A stretch of DNA of 64,000 nucleotides from Modestobacter italicus (GTDB lineage: Bacteria; Actinomycetota; Actinomycetes; Mycobacteriales; Geodermatophilaceae): the NCBI RefSeq assembly GCF_019799965.1, contig NZ_JABGCJ010000007.1, forward strand, positions 186,001 to 250,000, in the 5' to 3' direction. Below the pieces are notes generated by a model. The model saw only the letters and a program-made list of their open reading frames with translations, was not told the origin of the DNA and searched no databases. Shown here piece by piece: positions 1-13,279 of this stretch. Both the position numbers and the translations under genes were made by a program. Every line of letters begins with the position of its first letter. Position 1 is the stretch's first letter.

Positions 1-31
1 TACGCACCGAACCTCGCGCCCGGTCGCTCAT
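1..31 (-). CDS. possible start of the gene downstream of gyrA (truncated by window edge)
   Basis: An ATG at 31 opens a frame that reads MSDRARGSVR and runs off the window edge. A GGGAGA stretch lies a few bases upstream. In many Actinobacteria gyrA is followed by a small membrane protein gene (DUF3566), so a gene is expected here, but ten residues cannot identify it. The 156 bases between this point and gyrA show nothing else convincing. Confidence 0.3.
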   Translation of the reverse strand, partial: MSDRARGSVR

Positions 32-187
32 CCCAGTCTCCCGTCACCCAGCGGCCCTCGCCGCGTCGCTGCACCCACCGGACCTGCTGTCCCGCAGGGG
101 ACGCCGGACCGGTCACTGCTGTGGTCGGCGTGCAGGACGGGGGCGGGACGTCGTCGCCCCGGACCCCGGCCTGTCATCCGCCCCACC

Positions 188-2656
188 CTAGGCGTCGGGC
201 TCGTCGTTGTCCGTCGTACGCGCGATAGCCACGATCGACACGTCTTCCGGCAAGTTCATGAGCTTGACGCCCATGGTGGCCCGGTCACGGGTGTGCCGCA
301 CGCCGTTGACCGGGGTCCGGATCACGCCGCCGCCGGAGGTGATCGCGTAGAGCTCGTCGCCGAGCACCACGGCCAGGGCCCCGACCAGCGCGCCCTTGCG
401 GGCCTTCGGGTCGGCGGTGAGCACGCCCTTGCCGCCCCGGCCCTGCTCGGGGTAGTGCTCGATCCCGGTGCGCTTGGCGTACCCGCCCTCGGTCGCGACC
501 AGCACGTCGACGCCCTCCTGGACGACGATCATCGACAGCAGCTGGTCGTCGTCGGACAGCGAGATGCCGCGGACGCCCTCGGTGGCCCGGCCCATCGGCC
601 GCAGCTGGGCGTCGTCGGCCTTGAAGCAGATCGACATCGCCTTGCGGGTGACCAGCAGCAGGTTCTGGTCCGGGCTGATCAGCGCGGCCCCGACCAGCTC
701 GTCGTTCTCCCGCAGGTTGATCGCGATCACGCCACCGCTGCGCGGGGAGTCGAAGTCGGTGAGCCGGGTCTTCTTCACCTGACCGCGGGCCGTGGCCAGC
801 ACCAGGTACGGCGCGACCGTGTAGTCCTTGATCTGGATGACCTGGGCGATCTTCTCGTCCGGCTGGAAGGCCAGGATGTTGGCCACGTGCGCGCCGCGGG
901 CCGTCCGGGCCGCCTCGGGCAGCTCGTAGGCCTTGGCCCGGTAGACCCGGCCCTTGTTGGTGAAGAAGAGGATCCAGTCGTGGGTCGAGCCCACGAAGAA
1001 CTGCTGGACCAGGTCGTCCTGCTTGAGCTGGGCACCCATGACGCCCTTGCCGCCGCGCCGCTGGGAGCGGTAGAGGTCGGCCTTGGTGCGCTTGGCGTAG
1101 CCGGTGCGGGTGATCGTGACGACCACCTGCTCCTCGGCGATGAGGTCCTCCATGGAGACGTCACCGTCGTTGGCCACGAACTGGGTGCGCCGGTCGTCGC
1201 CGTACTTCTCGACGATCTCGGCCAGCTCGTCGCGGACGATCTGCCGCTGCCGCTCGGGGGAGTCGAGGATGGCCTGCAGCTCGGCGATGCGGGCCTCGAT
1301 CTCGGCCAGCTCGTCGAGGATCCGCTGGCGCTCGAGGGCCGCCAGCCGGCGCAGCTGCAGGTCCAGGATCGCGACGGCCTGGATCTCGTCGACGTCCAGC
1401 AGCTCCATCAGGCCGCTGCGCGCGGCCTCGGCCGACTCGCTCCGGCGGATGAGGGCGATGACCTCGTCGAGGTGGTCCAGGGCCTTGGCGTAGCCGCGCA
1501 GGATGTGCGCGCGCTCCTCGGCCTTACGCAGCCGGTAACGGGTGCGCCGGACGATGACCTCGATCTGGTGGCTCACCCACAGCCGGATCAGCTCGTCCAG
1601 CCGCAGCGTGCGGGGCACGCCGTCGACGATGGAGAGCATGTTGCAGCCGAAGGTGGTCTGCAGCTGGGTGTGCTTGTAGAGGTTGTTCAGCACCACCTTG
1701 GCGACGGCGTCGCGGCGCAGCGTGATGACCAGCCGGCGGCCGACCCGGTCGGAGGACTCGTCGGCGATCTCGCTGATGCCCTGCAGCCGGCCGTCCTTGA
1801 CCGCCTCGGCGATCGCCTCGGCCAGGTTGTCCGGGTTGACCTGGTAGGGCAGCTCGGTGACGACCAGCTGGACCCGGCCTCGGCTGTCCTCCTCGACGGT
1901 GACCACCGCGCGCATCCGGACCGAGCCGCGGCCGGTGCGGTAGGCGTCCTCGATGCCCTCGCGGCCGACGATCAGGCCGTGGGTCGGGAAGTCCGGGCCC
2001 TTGACCCGCTCCATGCAGGCGGTCAGCGCCTCTTCCGGCTCGGCCTCGTAGTTGTCGAGCATCCAGAAGACGGCGGAGGCGACCTCGCGCAGGTTGTGCG
2101 GCGGCATGTTGGTCGCCATGCCGACGGCGATGCCGGCCGAGCCGTTGATCAGCAGGTTCGGGATCCGCGAGGGCAGGACCAGGGGCTCCTGGTTCTTGCC
2201 GTCGTAGTTGGGCTGGAAGTCGACGGTCTCCTCGTCGATGTCCCGCAGCATCTCCATGGCCAGCGGGGTCAGCCGGGCCTCGGTGTACCTCATGGCGGCC
2301 GCCGGGTCGTTGCCCGGCGAGCCGAAGTTGCCCTGCCCGTCGATCAGCGGGTAGCGCATCGACCAGGGCTGGGCCAGCCGCACGAGGGCGTCGTAGATCG
2401 ACGAGTCACCGTGCGGGTGGTAGTTGCCCATGACCTCACCGACGACGCGGGCGCACTTGACGGTGGCCCGGTCGGGGCGGAAGCCCTGGTCGAACATCGC
2501 GTAGAGCACGCGGCGGTGCACCGGCTTGAGGCCGTCCCGCACGTCGGGGAGCGCGCGGCCGACGATGACCGACATCGCGTAGTCGATGTAGCTGCGCTGC
2601 ATCTCCTGCTGGAGGTCGACCGGCTCGACGCGGTCGCGGCTGGGTGTTTCCGTCAC
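188..2656 (-). CDS. gyrA: DNA gyrase subunit A
   Basis: This is the breakage-reunion subunit of DNA gyrase, which introduces negative supercoils as an A2B2 complex. The product is 822 aa, normal for the family. The catalytic tyrosine is Y124 in AAMRYTEAR, and the GyrA-box QRRGGKG of the C-terminal DNA-wrapping domain is present. The quinolone region reads [10 protein letters not shown], with Ser where mycobacteria carry Ala90. The GTG at 2656 is chosen because GGAG lies about 8 nt upstream; an ATG at 2683 would add nine residues with no ribosome site. gyrB lies upstream on the same strand, separated by a nested hairpin, so the two may be partly uncoupled. No intein interrupts the gene, unlike some mycobacteria. 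Confidence 0.97.
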   Translation of the reverse strand: MTETPSRDRVEPVDLQQEMQRSYIDYAMSVIVGRALPDVRDGLKPVHRRVLYAMFDQGFRPDRATVKCARVVGEVMGNYHPHGDSSIYDALVRLAQPWSMRYPLIDGQGNFGSPGNDPAAAMRYTEARLTPLAMEMLRDIDEETVDFQPNYDGKNQEPLVLPSRIPNLLINGSAGIAVGMATNMPPHNLREVASAVFWMLDNYEAEPEEALTACMERVKGPDFPTHGLIVGREGIEDAYRTGRGSVRMRAVVTVEEDSRGRVQLVVTELPYQVNPDNLAEAIAEAVKDGRLQGISEIADESSDRVGRRLVITLRRDAVAKVVLNNLYKHTQLQTTFGCNMLSIVDGVPRTLRLDELIRLWVSHQIEVIVRRTRYRLRKAEERAHILRGYAKALDHLDEVIALIRRSESAEAARSGLMELLDVDEIQAVAILDLQLRRLAALERQRILDELAEIEARIAELQAILDSPERQRQIVRDELAEIVEKYGDDRRTQFVANDGDVSMEDLIAEEQVVVTITRTGYAKRTKADLYRSQRRGGKGVMGAQLKQDDLVQQFFVGSTHDWILFFTNKGRVYRAKAYELPEAARTARGAHVANILAFQPDEKIAQVIQIKDYTVAPYLVLATARGQVKKTRLTDFDSPRSGGVIAINLRENDELVGAALISPDQNLLLVTRKAMSICFKADDAQLRPMGRATEGVRGISLSDDDQLLSMIVVQEGVDVLVATEGGYAKRTGIEHYPEQGRGGKGVLTADPKARKGALVGALAVVLGDELYAITSGGGVIRTPVNGVRHTRDRATMGVKLMNLPEDVSIVAIARTTDNDEPDA

Positions 2657-2750
2657 GGTCTGGTTCTCCACAAGTCGATACACAGTGGTGGATGAGTGCG
2701 CAGCTCACGCGCCCCCACCCGCGGGCCGGGCCCCCCCGCAGGGCCCCGTC

Positions 2751-2805
2751 GGCCCCGCTGCAGGGCCCCGCCACGAGCTTGCTCGTGGCGGGGGGCAGCG
2801 GGGCC
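2751..2805 (-). terminator. nested inverted repeat between gyrB and gyrA
   Basis: The inner arms 2766-2778 and 2781-2793 form a 13-bp perfect stem around TT (effectively a CTTG tetraloop). Outer arms 2751-2761 and 2795-2805 are an additional perfect 11-bp pair, so the whole element can fold as a two-tier hairpin directly after the gyrB stop. No U-tract follows. A related, less perfect copy lies at the 3' end of the ABC transporter gene at about 5345-5410, with the same flanking GGGGCAGCGGGG block. Confidence 0.6.
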
Positions 2806-2810
2806 CTTGT

Positions 2811-7192
<4,382 letters not shown>

Positions 7193-7208
7193 CGGCGGGG
7201 CGCGGTCG

Positions 7209-8249
7209 TCACCAGGTGACGGCGAGGGCGCCGACCACGGCGGCGAGCAGCCGGGCGTGGTGCTCGATCAGCTGCGGCCGGTTGGCGTCCGGCCGCACCG
7301 CGGCGACGTAGCCGGCCGCCGACCAGAGCTCGTCGCCGTCGTCACTGCCCAGCAGCGACTGGCGGACCATCGGGTCCTCGGCCAGCCGCCGCACCTGGGG
7401 GCCGTCCTCGGCGGCGAGGAGCACCCAGCGCCGGTCGAACTCGGGGTCGGGGCTGGGGATCTGCAGCAGCCCGCCGGTGCCGTGCCGCCAGATCCGGGCC
7501 GGGGACAGCCGGAAGCCGGGGACCGAGCCGAGCACCGGCGCCGCGGTGACCGCGTGCGTGCTCAGCCAGGCGCGGCCGGCCGGGGAGGCGATGTCGAAGG
7601 CCACCAGGTCCAGCCCGTTGCCCCGGCCGCGGAGCACCCGGCTGGGCCGGTCCTCCTTGCCCGGGCGGACGGGTGCGCTCTGCAGCAGCGGCAGCAGGGC
7701 GGCGTCCTCCTCGGTCGTCCCGTCGGAGGGCACCCAGCCCAGGTGCTGCGCCCAGGCCAGCATCGCGGCCGGGTCCGACGGCGGGATCGGGATGGCCTCG
7801 TTCCGCCGGCGGATGGGGCTCCAGCCGCCGGGCTGCTCCGGGGGCGGCCCGGCCGGGGGCCCGTCCGGACCGGGCTCGGCGCCCGTGGGCCGGCGGGAGC
7901 CGAACAGCCCACCCAGGCCGCGTCGCGGTGGCGCCTGCTCCGGCGGGACGTCGAACTGCCGCTGCTCGACCGCCGGTGGCTGCCAGGGCTCGGGCGCGGG
8001 CCGTGCGTCGGGCCCGGGCCGTGCGTCGGGCTCGGCTCCCCGCCGCTCGGGCTCGACAGCGGGCAGGTCCCAGCCCGGGGGCTGCCAGCCCCCGGCGGCA
8101 GTGCTGCCGCCGGCCGGCGCGTCGTCCGCGGGGCGGTCGCTCCCCTCGGGTGCGGGCTCCGGGTCGGCGCCGCCCAGGTGCGCGGGCTCCTGCCAGGCGG
8201 CGGGGTCGTCCTCGGGACCGTCGCCGTTCCGGTCGCGCGGGCTGCTCAT
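7209..8249 (-). CDS. hypothetical protein with disordered N-terminus
   Basis: I do not recognise a named family. The 346-aa product has a long Pro/Gly/Glu/Asp-rich low-complexity N-terminus (about residues 1-165). A compact, probably folded C-terminal domain of about 180 aa follows, rich in Trp and Leu, with no transmembrane segment until a short hydrophobic stretch at the extreme C-terminus (LLAAVVGALAV). GAGGAG lies about 9 nt before the ATG. It sits 16 nt upstream of the ABC exporter, so a role with that transporter is conceivable but is only inference. Codon use is strongly GC3-biased like its neighbours, which supports a real gene. Confidence 0.75.
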   Translation of the reverse strand: MSSPRDRNGDGPEDDPAAWQEPAHLGGADPEPAPEGSDRPADDAPAGGSTAAGGWQPPGWDLPAVEPERRGAEPDARPGPDARPAPEPWQPPAVEQRQFDVPPEQAPPRRGLGGLFGSRRPTGAEPGPDGPPAGPPPEQPGGWSPIRRRNEAIPIPPSDPAAMLAWAQHLGWVPSDGTTEEDAALLPLLQSAPVRPGKEDRPSRVLRGRGNGLDLVAFDIASPAGRAWLSTHAVTAAPVLGSVPGFRLSPARIWRHGTGGLLQIPSPDPEFDRRWVLLAAEDGPQVRRLAEDPMVRQSLLGSDDGDELWSAAGYVAAVRPDANRPQLIEHHARLLAAVVGALAVTW

Positions 8250-8306
8250 CGCGGGGTGCTCCTCGTCGTCCTGTGCCTGTCTCGCCGGGTGCCCGCGGGG
8301 GGCGCC

Positions 8307-8807
8307 TCAGCCGTACGTGTCGCGCGGCCCACGGCCGCGGACGGTGCGCGGGCCCTTCTTCCAGCTCGGCGCCGTCGGACCGACAACGCGCAGCTTGGTC
8401 ACGACGTCCCCGCCGACCCCGGCGCGCAGCCGGCCGAGGATCGAGGGGGCCAGCAGGCGCAGCTGCGTGGCCCAGGCGGTGGACTCCGCGACGACCAGCA
8501 GCTCGCCCTCGTTGAGCGACTCGGGGCGGCAGTGCGCGGCGATGTCCGGCCCGACGAGGGTGTCCCACCGGCCGAACACCGCACCGACCTTGGTGCGCGC
8601 CGTCCAGTCCTGGTGGCTGACCAGCGAGTCGACCAGCTTCCCCAGCGGCTGGGGGTCGTCGGCACCCGGTCCCGGGCCGGTCCACCGGCGGCGCGGACCG
8701 GCCACCCGGCGCCGGGTGGGCTGCGGGCGGGCTGCCGAGGCGGCCCGCGCGGCTTCCAGTGCGGCGCGGGCGATGTCCGAGGGACGGGCCGGTCGCTCGT
8801 CAGGCAC
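8307..8807 (-). CDS. dciA: DciA-like protein (DUF721), helicase recruitment
   Basis: A 166-aa DUF721/DciA family protein. DciA is the ancestral loader or recruiter of the replicative helicase DnaB in bacteria that lack DnaC/DnaI. The N-terminus is basic and disordered ([16 protein letters not shown]). The conserved domain follows at about 55-150, with the family pattern [18 protein letters not shown] and [18 protein letters not shown]. The GTG at 8807 follows AGGAGG by 6 nt and overlaps the recF stop by 8 nt, so translation is probably coupled to recF. Its position next to recF in the dnaA-dnaN-recF group is the classical actinobacterial place for this gene. Confidence 0.9.
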   Translation of the reverse strand: MPDERPARPSDIARAALEAARAASAARPQPTRRRVAGPRRRWTGPGPGADDPQPLGKLVDSLVSHQDWTARTKVGAVFGRWDTLVGPDIAAHCRPESLNEGELLVVAESTAWATQLRLLAPSILGRLRAGVGGDVVTKLRVVGPTAPSWKKGPRTVRGRGPRDTYG

Positions 8808-10032
8808 GGTCGGCCTCCTGGATGAGAGGGGCGCTGTCGTCTGGATCCTCCGCCACCTCGGTGGCGGCCGGCTCCCCGGCGTCCCGGCCCGGCAGCACCA
8901 GCGCGCGCCCGTCGGCGACCTGGACCCGGGTGCCGCGCAGCGCCGGCGGCACGTCCTCGGCCACGGCCGCGGTGACCAGCGTCTGCTCGGCGCCCGCGGC
9001 GACCTCGGCCAGGGCCGAGCGCCGGCCGGCGTCCAGCTCGGCGAAGACGTCGTCCAGCACCAGGATCGGGTCGTCACCCTCGGCACGCAGCAGCGCGAAG
9101 CAGGCGAGCTTGACGGCGAGGGCGAACGACCACGACTCCCCGTGGCTGGCGTAGCCCTTGGCCGGTGCCGGTCCGAGGTGCAGCACCAGGTCGTCGCGGT
9201 GCGGACCGACCAGGGTGACCCCCCGGTCGACCTCCTCCTTGCGGCGCTCGGCGACCCGGGCGCGCAGTGCGGCGGAGAGCTCCGCAGGCCCGGGCAGTGG
9301 TCGGGCCGGGTCGACCGGGGCGCCGTCGCCGGCCAGCGGCACGGAGCTGCTGTAGCCCAACGCCGCCCGGTCGGCGCCCGGTCCGGCGACGTCGGCGTAG
9401 GCCTCGGCGACGTGCGGCGCCAGGTCGGCCACCAGCCGCAGTCGGGCAGCCAGCAGCTGACCGCCGAGCTCGGTGAGGTGCCCGTCCCAGACCTCGAGCG
9501 TGGCCAGCGCGTCGCCGCGGGCCAGCTTCGCCGTCTTCAGCAGGGCGTTGCGCTGCTTGAGCACCCGGTCGTAGTCGCTGCGCACGCCGGCCAGCCGCGG
9601 GGTGCGGCTGACCAGCAGGTCGTCCAGGAAGCGGCGCCGCTCGGCCGGGTCGCCGCGCACCAGAGCCAGGTCCTCGGGTGCGAACAGCACCGTCCTGACC
9701 AGCCCGAGCAGCTCCCGGGGGCGGGGCAGCGGGGCGCGGTTGACCCGCACCCGGTTGGCCCGGCCGGGGTTGATCTCCACCTCGACCAGCAGCTCGCGCT
9801 CGTCGCGGCGCAGCGCCGCCCGGACCACCGCCTGGGTCGCCCCGTGCCGCACCAGCGGCGCATCGGAGGAGACCCGGTGGCTGCTCATGGTCGCCAGGTA
9901 GCCCACCGCCTCGACCAGGTTGGTCTTGCCCTGGCCGTTGCGGCCGACCAGCACGGTCGGCCCCGGTGTCAGCGCCAGGTCGGCCAGCTCCCAGCTGCGG
10001 AACTGGCCGACCTGCAGATGGCGGAGGTACAC
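8800..10032 (-). CDS. recF: DNA replication/repair protein RecF
   Basis: An SMC-like ATPase of the RecFOR gap-repair pathway, 410 aa. Walker A GRNGQGKT is at residues 30-37, the ABC signature-like SPGEL region is not obvious, and Walker B lies in [10 protein letters not shown] near residue 330. The GTG at 10032 ([14 protein letters not shown]) matches the conserved RecF N-terminus. No Shine-Dalgarno sequence precedes it; instead a perfect 46-bp palindrome lies 10 nt upstream. Its stop overlaps the dciA start. gnd is the upstream neighbour on the same strand, so RecF translation may depend on read-through across the palindrome or on an unseen promoter. Confidence 0.95.
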   Translation of the reverse strand: MYLRHLQVGQFRSWELADLALTPGPTVLVGRNGQGKTNLVEAVGYLATMSSHRVSSDAPLVRHGATQAVVRAALRRDERELLVEVEINPGRANRVRVNRAPLPRPRELLGLVRTVLFAPEDLALVRGDPAERRRFLDDLLVSRTPRLAGVRSDYDRVLKQRNALLKTAKLARGDALATLEVWDGHLTELGGQLLAARLRLVADLAPHVAEAYADVAGPGADRAALGYSSSVPLAGDGAPVDPARPLPGPAELSAALRARVAERRKEEVDRGVTLVGPHRDDLVLHLGPAPAKGYASHGESWSFALAVKLACFALLRAEGDDPILVLDDVFAELDAGRRSALAEVAAGAEQTLVTAAVAEDVPPALRGTRVQVADGRALVLPGRDAGEPAATEVAEDPDDSAPLIQEADRA

Positions 10033-10042
10033 GGCTAGGTGA

Positions 10043-10088
10043 GCAGCCCCCGGGGGCCAAAGTCGCGACTTTGGCCCCCGGGGGCTGC
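10043..10088. repeat. perfect 46-bp palindrome between gnd and recF
   Basis: Every base from 10043 to 10088 pairs with its partner around the centre at 10065/10066 (central AGTCG/CGACT), with no loop. The arms run through CAGCCCCCGGGGGCC and AAAGTCG. It fills most of the 70-nt gap between the gnd stop and the recF start. It could be an intrinsic terminator for gnd, a cruciform or protein site, or a dispersed repeat. No U-tract follows. Confidence 0.85.
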
Positions 10089-10102
10089 GGGCGTCGAGGC
10101 CA

Positions 10103-11026
10103 TCACTCGGGGTCTTCGGCCACCTGGGCACGGACGGCGTGCCCGCCGAACTGGTTGCGCAGCGCGGCGACGGCCTTCATCGTCGGCGAGTCGTCCTGGC
10201 GGGAGGCGAACCGGGCGAACAGCGAGGCCGAGATCGCCGGCATCGGGACGGCGTGCTCGATCGCCTGCTCGACGGTCCAGCGGCCCTCGCCGGAGTCCTC
10301 GGCGTAGCCGGAGATCTTCTCCAGCTCCGGGTCCTCCTGGAGGGCGCGGACCAGCAGGTCCAGCAGCCAGGAGCGGATGACCGTGCCCTGGGTCCAGGAG
10401 GCGACGACGCCGGGGACGTCCTCGATCAGGTCGACGGCGGCCAGCAGCTCGTAGCCCTCGCCGTAGGCCTGCATCATCGCGTACTCGATGCCGTTGTGGA
10501 CCATCTTCGCGAAGTGGCCGGCACCGCACGGCCCGGCGTGCACGAAGCCCGCACCAGGCATCGCCTCGCCGGACTCGTCGGCCGGAGTCGGCGGCTTGAG
10601 GGCGTCGAAGATCGGCTGCGCCTTGGCGACGTCCTCCTTGGACCCACCGACCATCAGGGCGTAGCCGTTCTCCAGGCCCCACACGCCGCCGGAGACGCCG
10701 GCGTCGATGTAGCCCAGGCCCTTGGCGCCGAGCTCCTCGGCGTGCACCTTGTCGTCGGTGAACTTCGAGTTGCCACCGTCGATCACGACGTCGCCGGGGC
10801 TGAGCAGCTCACCGAGCGCACGCACCGTCGACCGGGTCGGCTCGCCGCTGGGCACCATCACCCAGACCACGCGCGGCGCCTCGAGCGCGCCGACCAGGGC
10901 CTCCAGGCTGTCGACGTCCCGCTTCGGCGAGGACTGGTCGAACCCGACCACCTCGTGACCGGCGCGGCGCAGCCGCTCGGCCATGTTGCCGCCCATCTTG
11001 CCCAGCCCGACCATCCCCAGCTGCAC
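10103..11026 (-). CDS. gnd: 6-phosphogluconate dehydrogenase, decarboxylating (short form)
   Basis: It oxidises 6-phosphogluconate to ribulose 5-phosphate plus CO2 in the pentose phosphate pathway. The product is 307 aa, typical of the short YqeC/GndA-like class rather than the 470-aa enteric type. It starts with the NAD(P) fingerprint [26 protein letters not shown] and [27 protein letters not shown] are substrate and catalytic motifs, with the active lysine in [11 protein letters not shown]. The gene lies between dnaN and recF, a conserved actinobacterial arrangement with no functional link to replication known to me. Confidence 0.93.
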   Translation of the reverse strand: MQLGMVGLGKMGGNMAERLRRAGHEVVGFDQSSPKRDVDSLEALVGALEAPRVVWVMVPSGEPTRSTVRALGELLSPGDVVIDGGNSKFTDDKVHAEELGAKGLGYIDAGVSGGVWGLENGYALMVGGSKEDVAKAQPIFDALKPPTPADESGEAMPGAGFVHAGPCGAGHFAKMVHNGIEYAMMQAYGEGYELLAAVDLIEDVPGVVASWTQGTVIRSWLLDLLVRALQEDPELEKISGYAEDSGEGRWTVEQAIEHAVPMPAISASLFARFASRQDDSPTMKAVAALRNQFGGHAVRAQVAEDPE

Positions 11027-11256
11027 GTCCGCTCCTCAGTCTCGATGTGTGGTTCGTGGTCCGCGGTGCTCCCGCGGCAGGTCTCGGTGGGCAGCCGCGC
11101 CCTTGCGGAGCCCGGTGACCGCAGGCCGTGCCCGGGTCACTCGCCATCGCCCATCGTGCTCGCCCTCCCCGGCGCTCGCGCGCCCGGCCCCTGACGACTC
11201 GGCGCAGTCTGCCGCGCCGAGCCCGCGATGAGTGGGAGCCGCCGCCCTGGAGGGTG

Positions 11257-11273
11257 CCGTCCTGGCAGGACGG
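11257..11273 (-). terminator. hairpin downstream of dnaN
   Basis: CCGTCCT / AGGACGG form a 7-bp perfect stem with a 3-nt loop, 14 nt beyond the dnaN stop on the minus strand. No U-tract is present. The rest of the 11027-11287 gap shows nothing else that I can name and presumably holds the gnd promoter. Confidence 0.5.
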
Positions 11274-11287
11274 ACCTGCGGTCCCGA

Positions 11288-12448
11288 TCAGCCGGGCAGG
11301 CGCACCGGCATGATCAGGTAGCGGTAGCTGCCGGGCCGCTCGGCGGGCTTGCCGGCATCGGCGTCGTCGGCCGAGGGCTCGTCGACCCCGGAGAGCACCG
11401 CGGGCTTGAGGGCGGTGGTGAAGTCCATCCGCGCGCGCTCGGTGTGCACCGCGGCCAGCCCGTCGAGCAGGAACGTCGGGTTGAAGCCGATGGTCAGCGG
11501 GTCGCCGTCGAACTCGACGTCGCAGCGCTCCTCGGCCTGCCCCTCGTCGTCGGTGCCGCCGGCCCGCAGGGTGACCTGACCGGGGGTGAACTCGCAGCGC
11601 AGCGGAGTGCCCCGCTCGGCCACCAGGGCCACCCGCTTGGCGGCGTCGGTGAACAACCCGACCGGCAGGGTGGCGAAGGAGGCGGACTCGCTGGGCATGA
11701 TCGCCCGGTACTTGACGAACTCGGCGTCCAGCAGCCGGGTGGTCGTCTGCCGGTCCTTGCCGGACATGCCCAGGATGCCCTCACCGGAGCCACCGGAGGA
11801 CAGCGAGAGCACCACCTCCGGGCCACTGGTCAGCGTCTTCGCGGCGTCGGCGAGCGTGCGGGCCGGCACCAGGACGGCGGCGGACAGCCCGGGGGTCTCC
11901 GGGCGCCAGGCGAACTCACGGACGGCGAGCCGGTACCGGTCGGTGGCGGCGAGGGTGACCAGGTCGTCCTCGATCTCCAGCCGGACGCCGGTGAGCATCG
12001 GCAGCGTGTCGTCGCGGCCGGCGGCGACGGCCACCTGCCCGACGGCCTCGGCGAAGGCGTCGCTGTCGACGACCCCGGCGGTGGAGGGCATCGAGGGCAG
12101 CGAGGGGTAGTCCTCCACCGGCAGCGTGGGGAGGCTGAACCTGGCGTTGCCGCAGCTGATCGCCAGGCGGGCCCCCTCGGCCACGACGTCCACCGGGTGC
12201 GGCGGCAGGGCGCGGGTGATCTCGGCCAGCAACCGACCGGGCACCAGCGTGCGGCCGTCCTCGGTTGACTGGACGTCGATCTCCGACCGGGCGGACACCT
12301 CGTAGTCGAAGCCGGAGACCGACAGCTGGCTGCCCTGCACCTCCAGCATGATCCCGGCGAGCACCGGCACCGACGGCCGCGGCGGCAGGCTGCGCGCCGT
12401 CCACGCGACTGCCTCGGCGAGCACCTCACGTGCCACCCGGAACTTCAT
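11288..12448 (-). CDS. dnaN: DNA polymerase III beta sliding clamp
   Basis: A 386-aa ring-forming processivity clamp. It begins MKFRVAREVLAEAVAW as in other actinobacterial DnaN proteins and shows the three-fold clamp pattern, including RPSVPVLAGIMLEV in domain I, DDTLPMLTGVRLEI in domain II and the C-terminal YRYLIMPVRLPG that lines the partner-binding pocket. A longer upstream reading frame exists, but homology and the weak AGGGG site favour the ATG at 12448. The oriC region lies immediately upstream, between this gene and dnaA. Confidence 0.97.
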   Translation of the reverse strand: MKFRVAREVLAEAVAWTARSLPPRPSVPVLAGIMLEVQGSQLSVSGFDYEVSARSEIDVQSTEDGRTLVPGRLLAEITRALPPHPVDVVAEGARLAISCGNARFSLPTLPVEDYPSLPSMPSTAGVVDSDAFAEAVGQVAVAAGRDDTLPMLTGVRLEIEDDLVTLAATDRYRLAVREFAWRPETPGLSAAVLVPARTLADAAKTLTSGPEVVLSLSSGGSGEGILGMSGKDRQTTTRLLDAEFVKYRAIMPSESASFATLPVGLFTDAAKRVALVAERGTPLRCEFTPGQVTLRAGGTDDEGQAEERCDVEFDGDPLTIGFNPTFLLDGLAAVHTERARMDFTTALKPAVLSGVDEPSADDADAGKPAERPGSYRYLIMPVRLPG

Positions 12449-13279
12449 CTCGTAACCCACCCCTTGCTGGTGTTGCACTGCTGCCTGCGCCGGCCGGTCC
12501 TGCGCGGTGTTCGGCGCCATCCTCTCCCGAACAGCCCCCCACCTGACCAGTCCCCTGGTCGGAGGCTCCTGCCGACCGCCCCTCGCCCCCGGATCAGCTG
12601 CTGCTGTCGGTGCTCTCCCGGTCGGGTGCCGGGAGGCCCCGTACCGGGCCGTCCCCACCCAGAGTGTGGTTCGAGAACACCTGGAGAGAAGTCACTCATC
12701 CTCGTCATCACTGGTGTGGATGTTGGGGAACGGGCCCCTCTGCGCAGGTCAGGCCCGGTTCGGGCCTGTTGGCCCGCTGTGGGCCGATGACCCTCTCCCT
12801 GTGTCGACACGTGGACAACTCGACCGTCGTGCACCGTCACCGGCCGCTCTCCACCCCGCATCCCCTCCTTCCCCGCAGGCTCGTCCCCATCCCCGGGGAC
12901 GACGGCCGGCTGTCCACCGCACCCGGTGGGCGACTTGTGGACACGCAGGGGACGACGTCGTCGCTGGCACAGCACGCTGACCTGGCCCGACGGCGTGGCG
13001 AGTGGGTGATCGGCGGATCGGGCCGGGCTACGGACAGTGGGTGACCCCTCTCCCCAGGCTGTGCACAGATCTGGGGACAAGGCGACATGTACCGCTGATG
13101 GGTGACGAGTCGAGTGCGCATGGTCACCGGAAGTCGGGGTGCGGACACCGGTCGACGGCCCGAGGGCGGGGTCGTCGTCGCCCGGACGGGGGTCGCGTGT
13201 TCCCCCGTGGCGGGGCACGGGCCTCAGCCGGGTCGACCAGCCGGCGGCGGGGGTGGGAGACCAGCCGCCGGCGTGGGCG
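12449..13279. other. oriC: replication origin oriC (dnaA-dnaN intergenic region)
   Basis: An 831-nt gene-free gap between dnaN and dnaA, the standard oriC location. DnaA-box-like 9-mers (actinobacterial consensus TTGTCCACA): TTGTCCACG at 12810-12818 (minus), CTGTCCACC at 12910-12918, GTGTCCACA at 12936-12944 (minus), CTGTGCACA at 13059-13067 and TTGTCCCCA at 13072-13080 (minus). The least GC-rich part is about 12664-12730, next to dnaN, and is the best candidate for the unwinding element. Short open frames here lack coding character. Confidence 0.85.

Noticed and set aside
28-177. 49-codon minus-strand frame between gyrA and the window edge, overlapping the next start by ATGA
   Set aside because: The product is Gly/Arg/Pro-rich with no family resemblance; the ATGA overlap is not enough to call a gene.
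12449-13279. Short open frames inside the oriC gap
   Set aside because: Codon bias is not that of a gene, no ribosome sites fit, and the region holds DnaA boxes.
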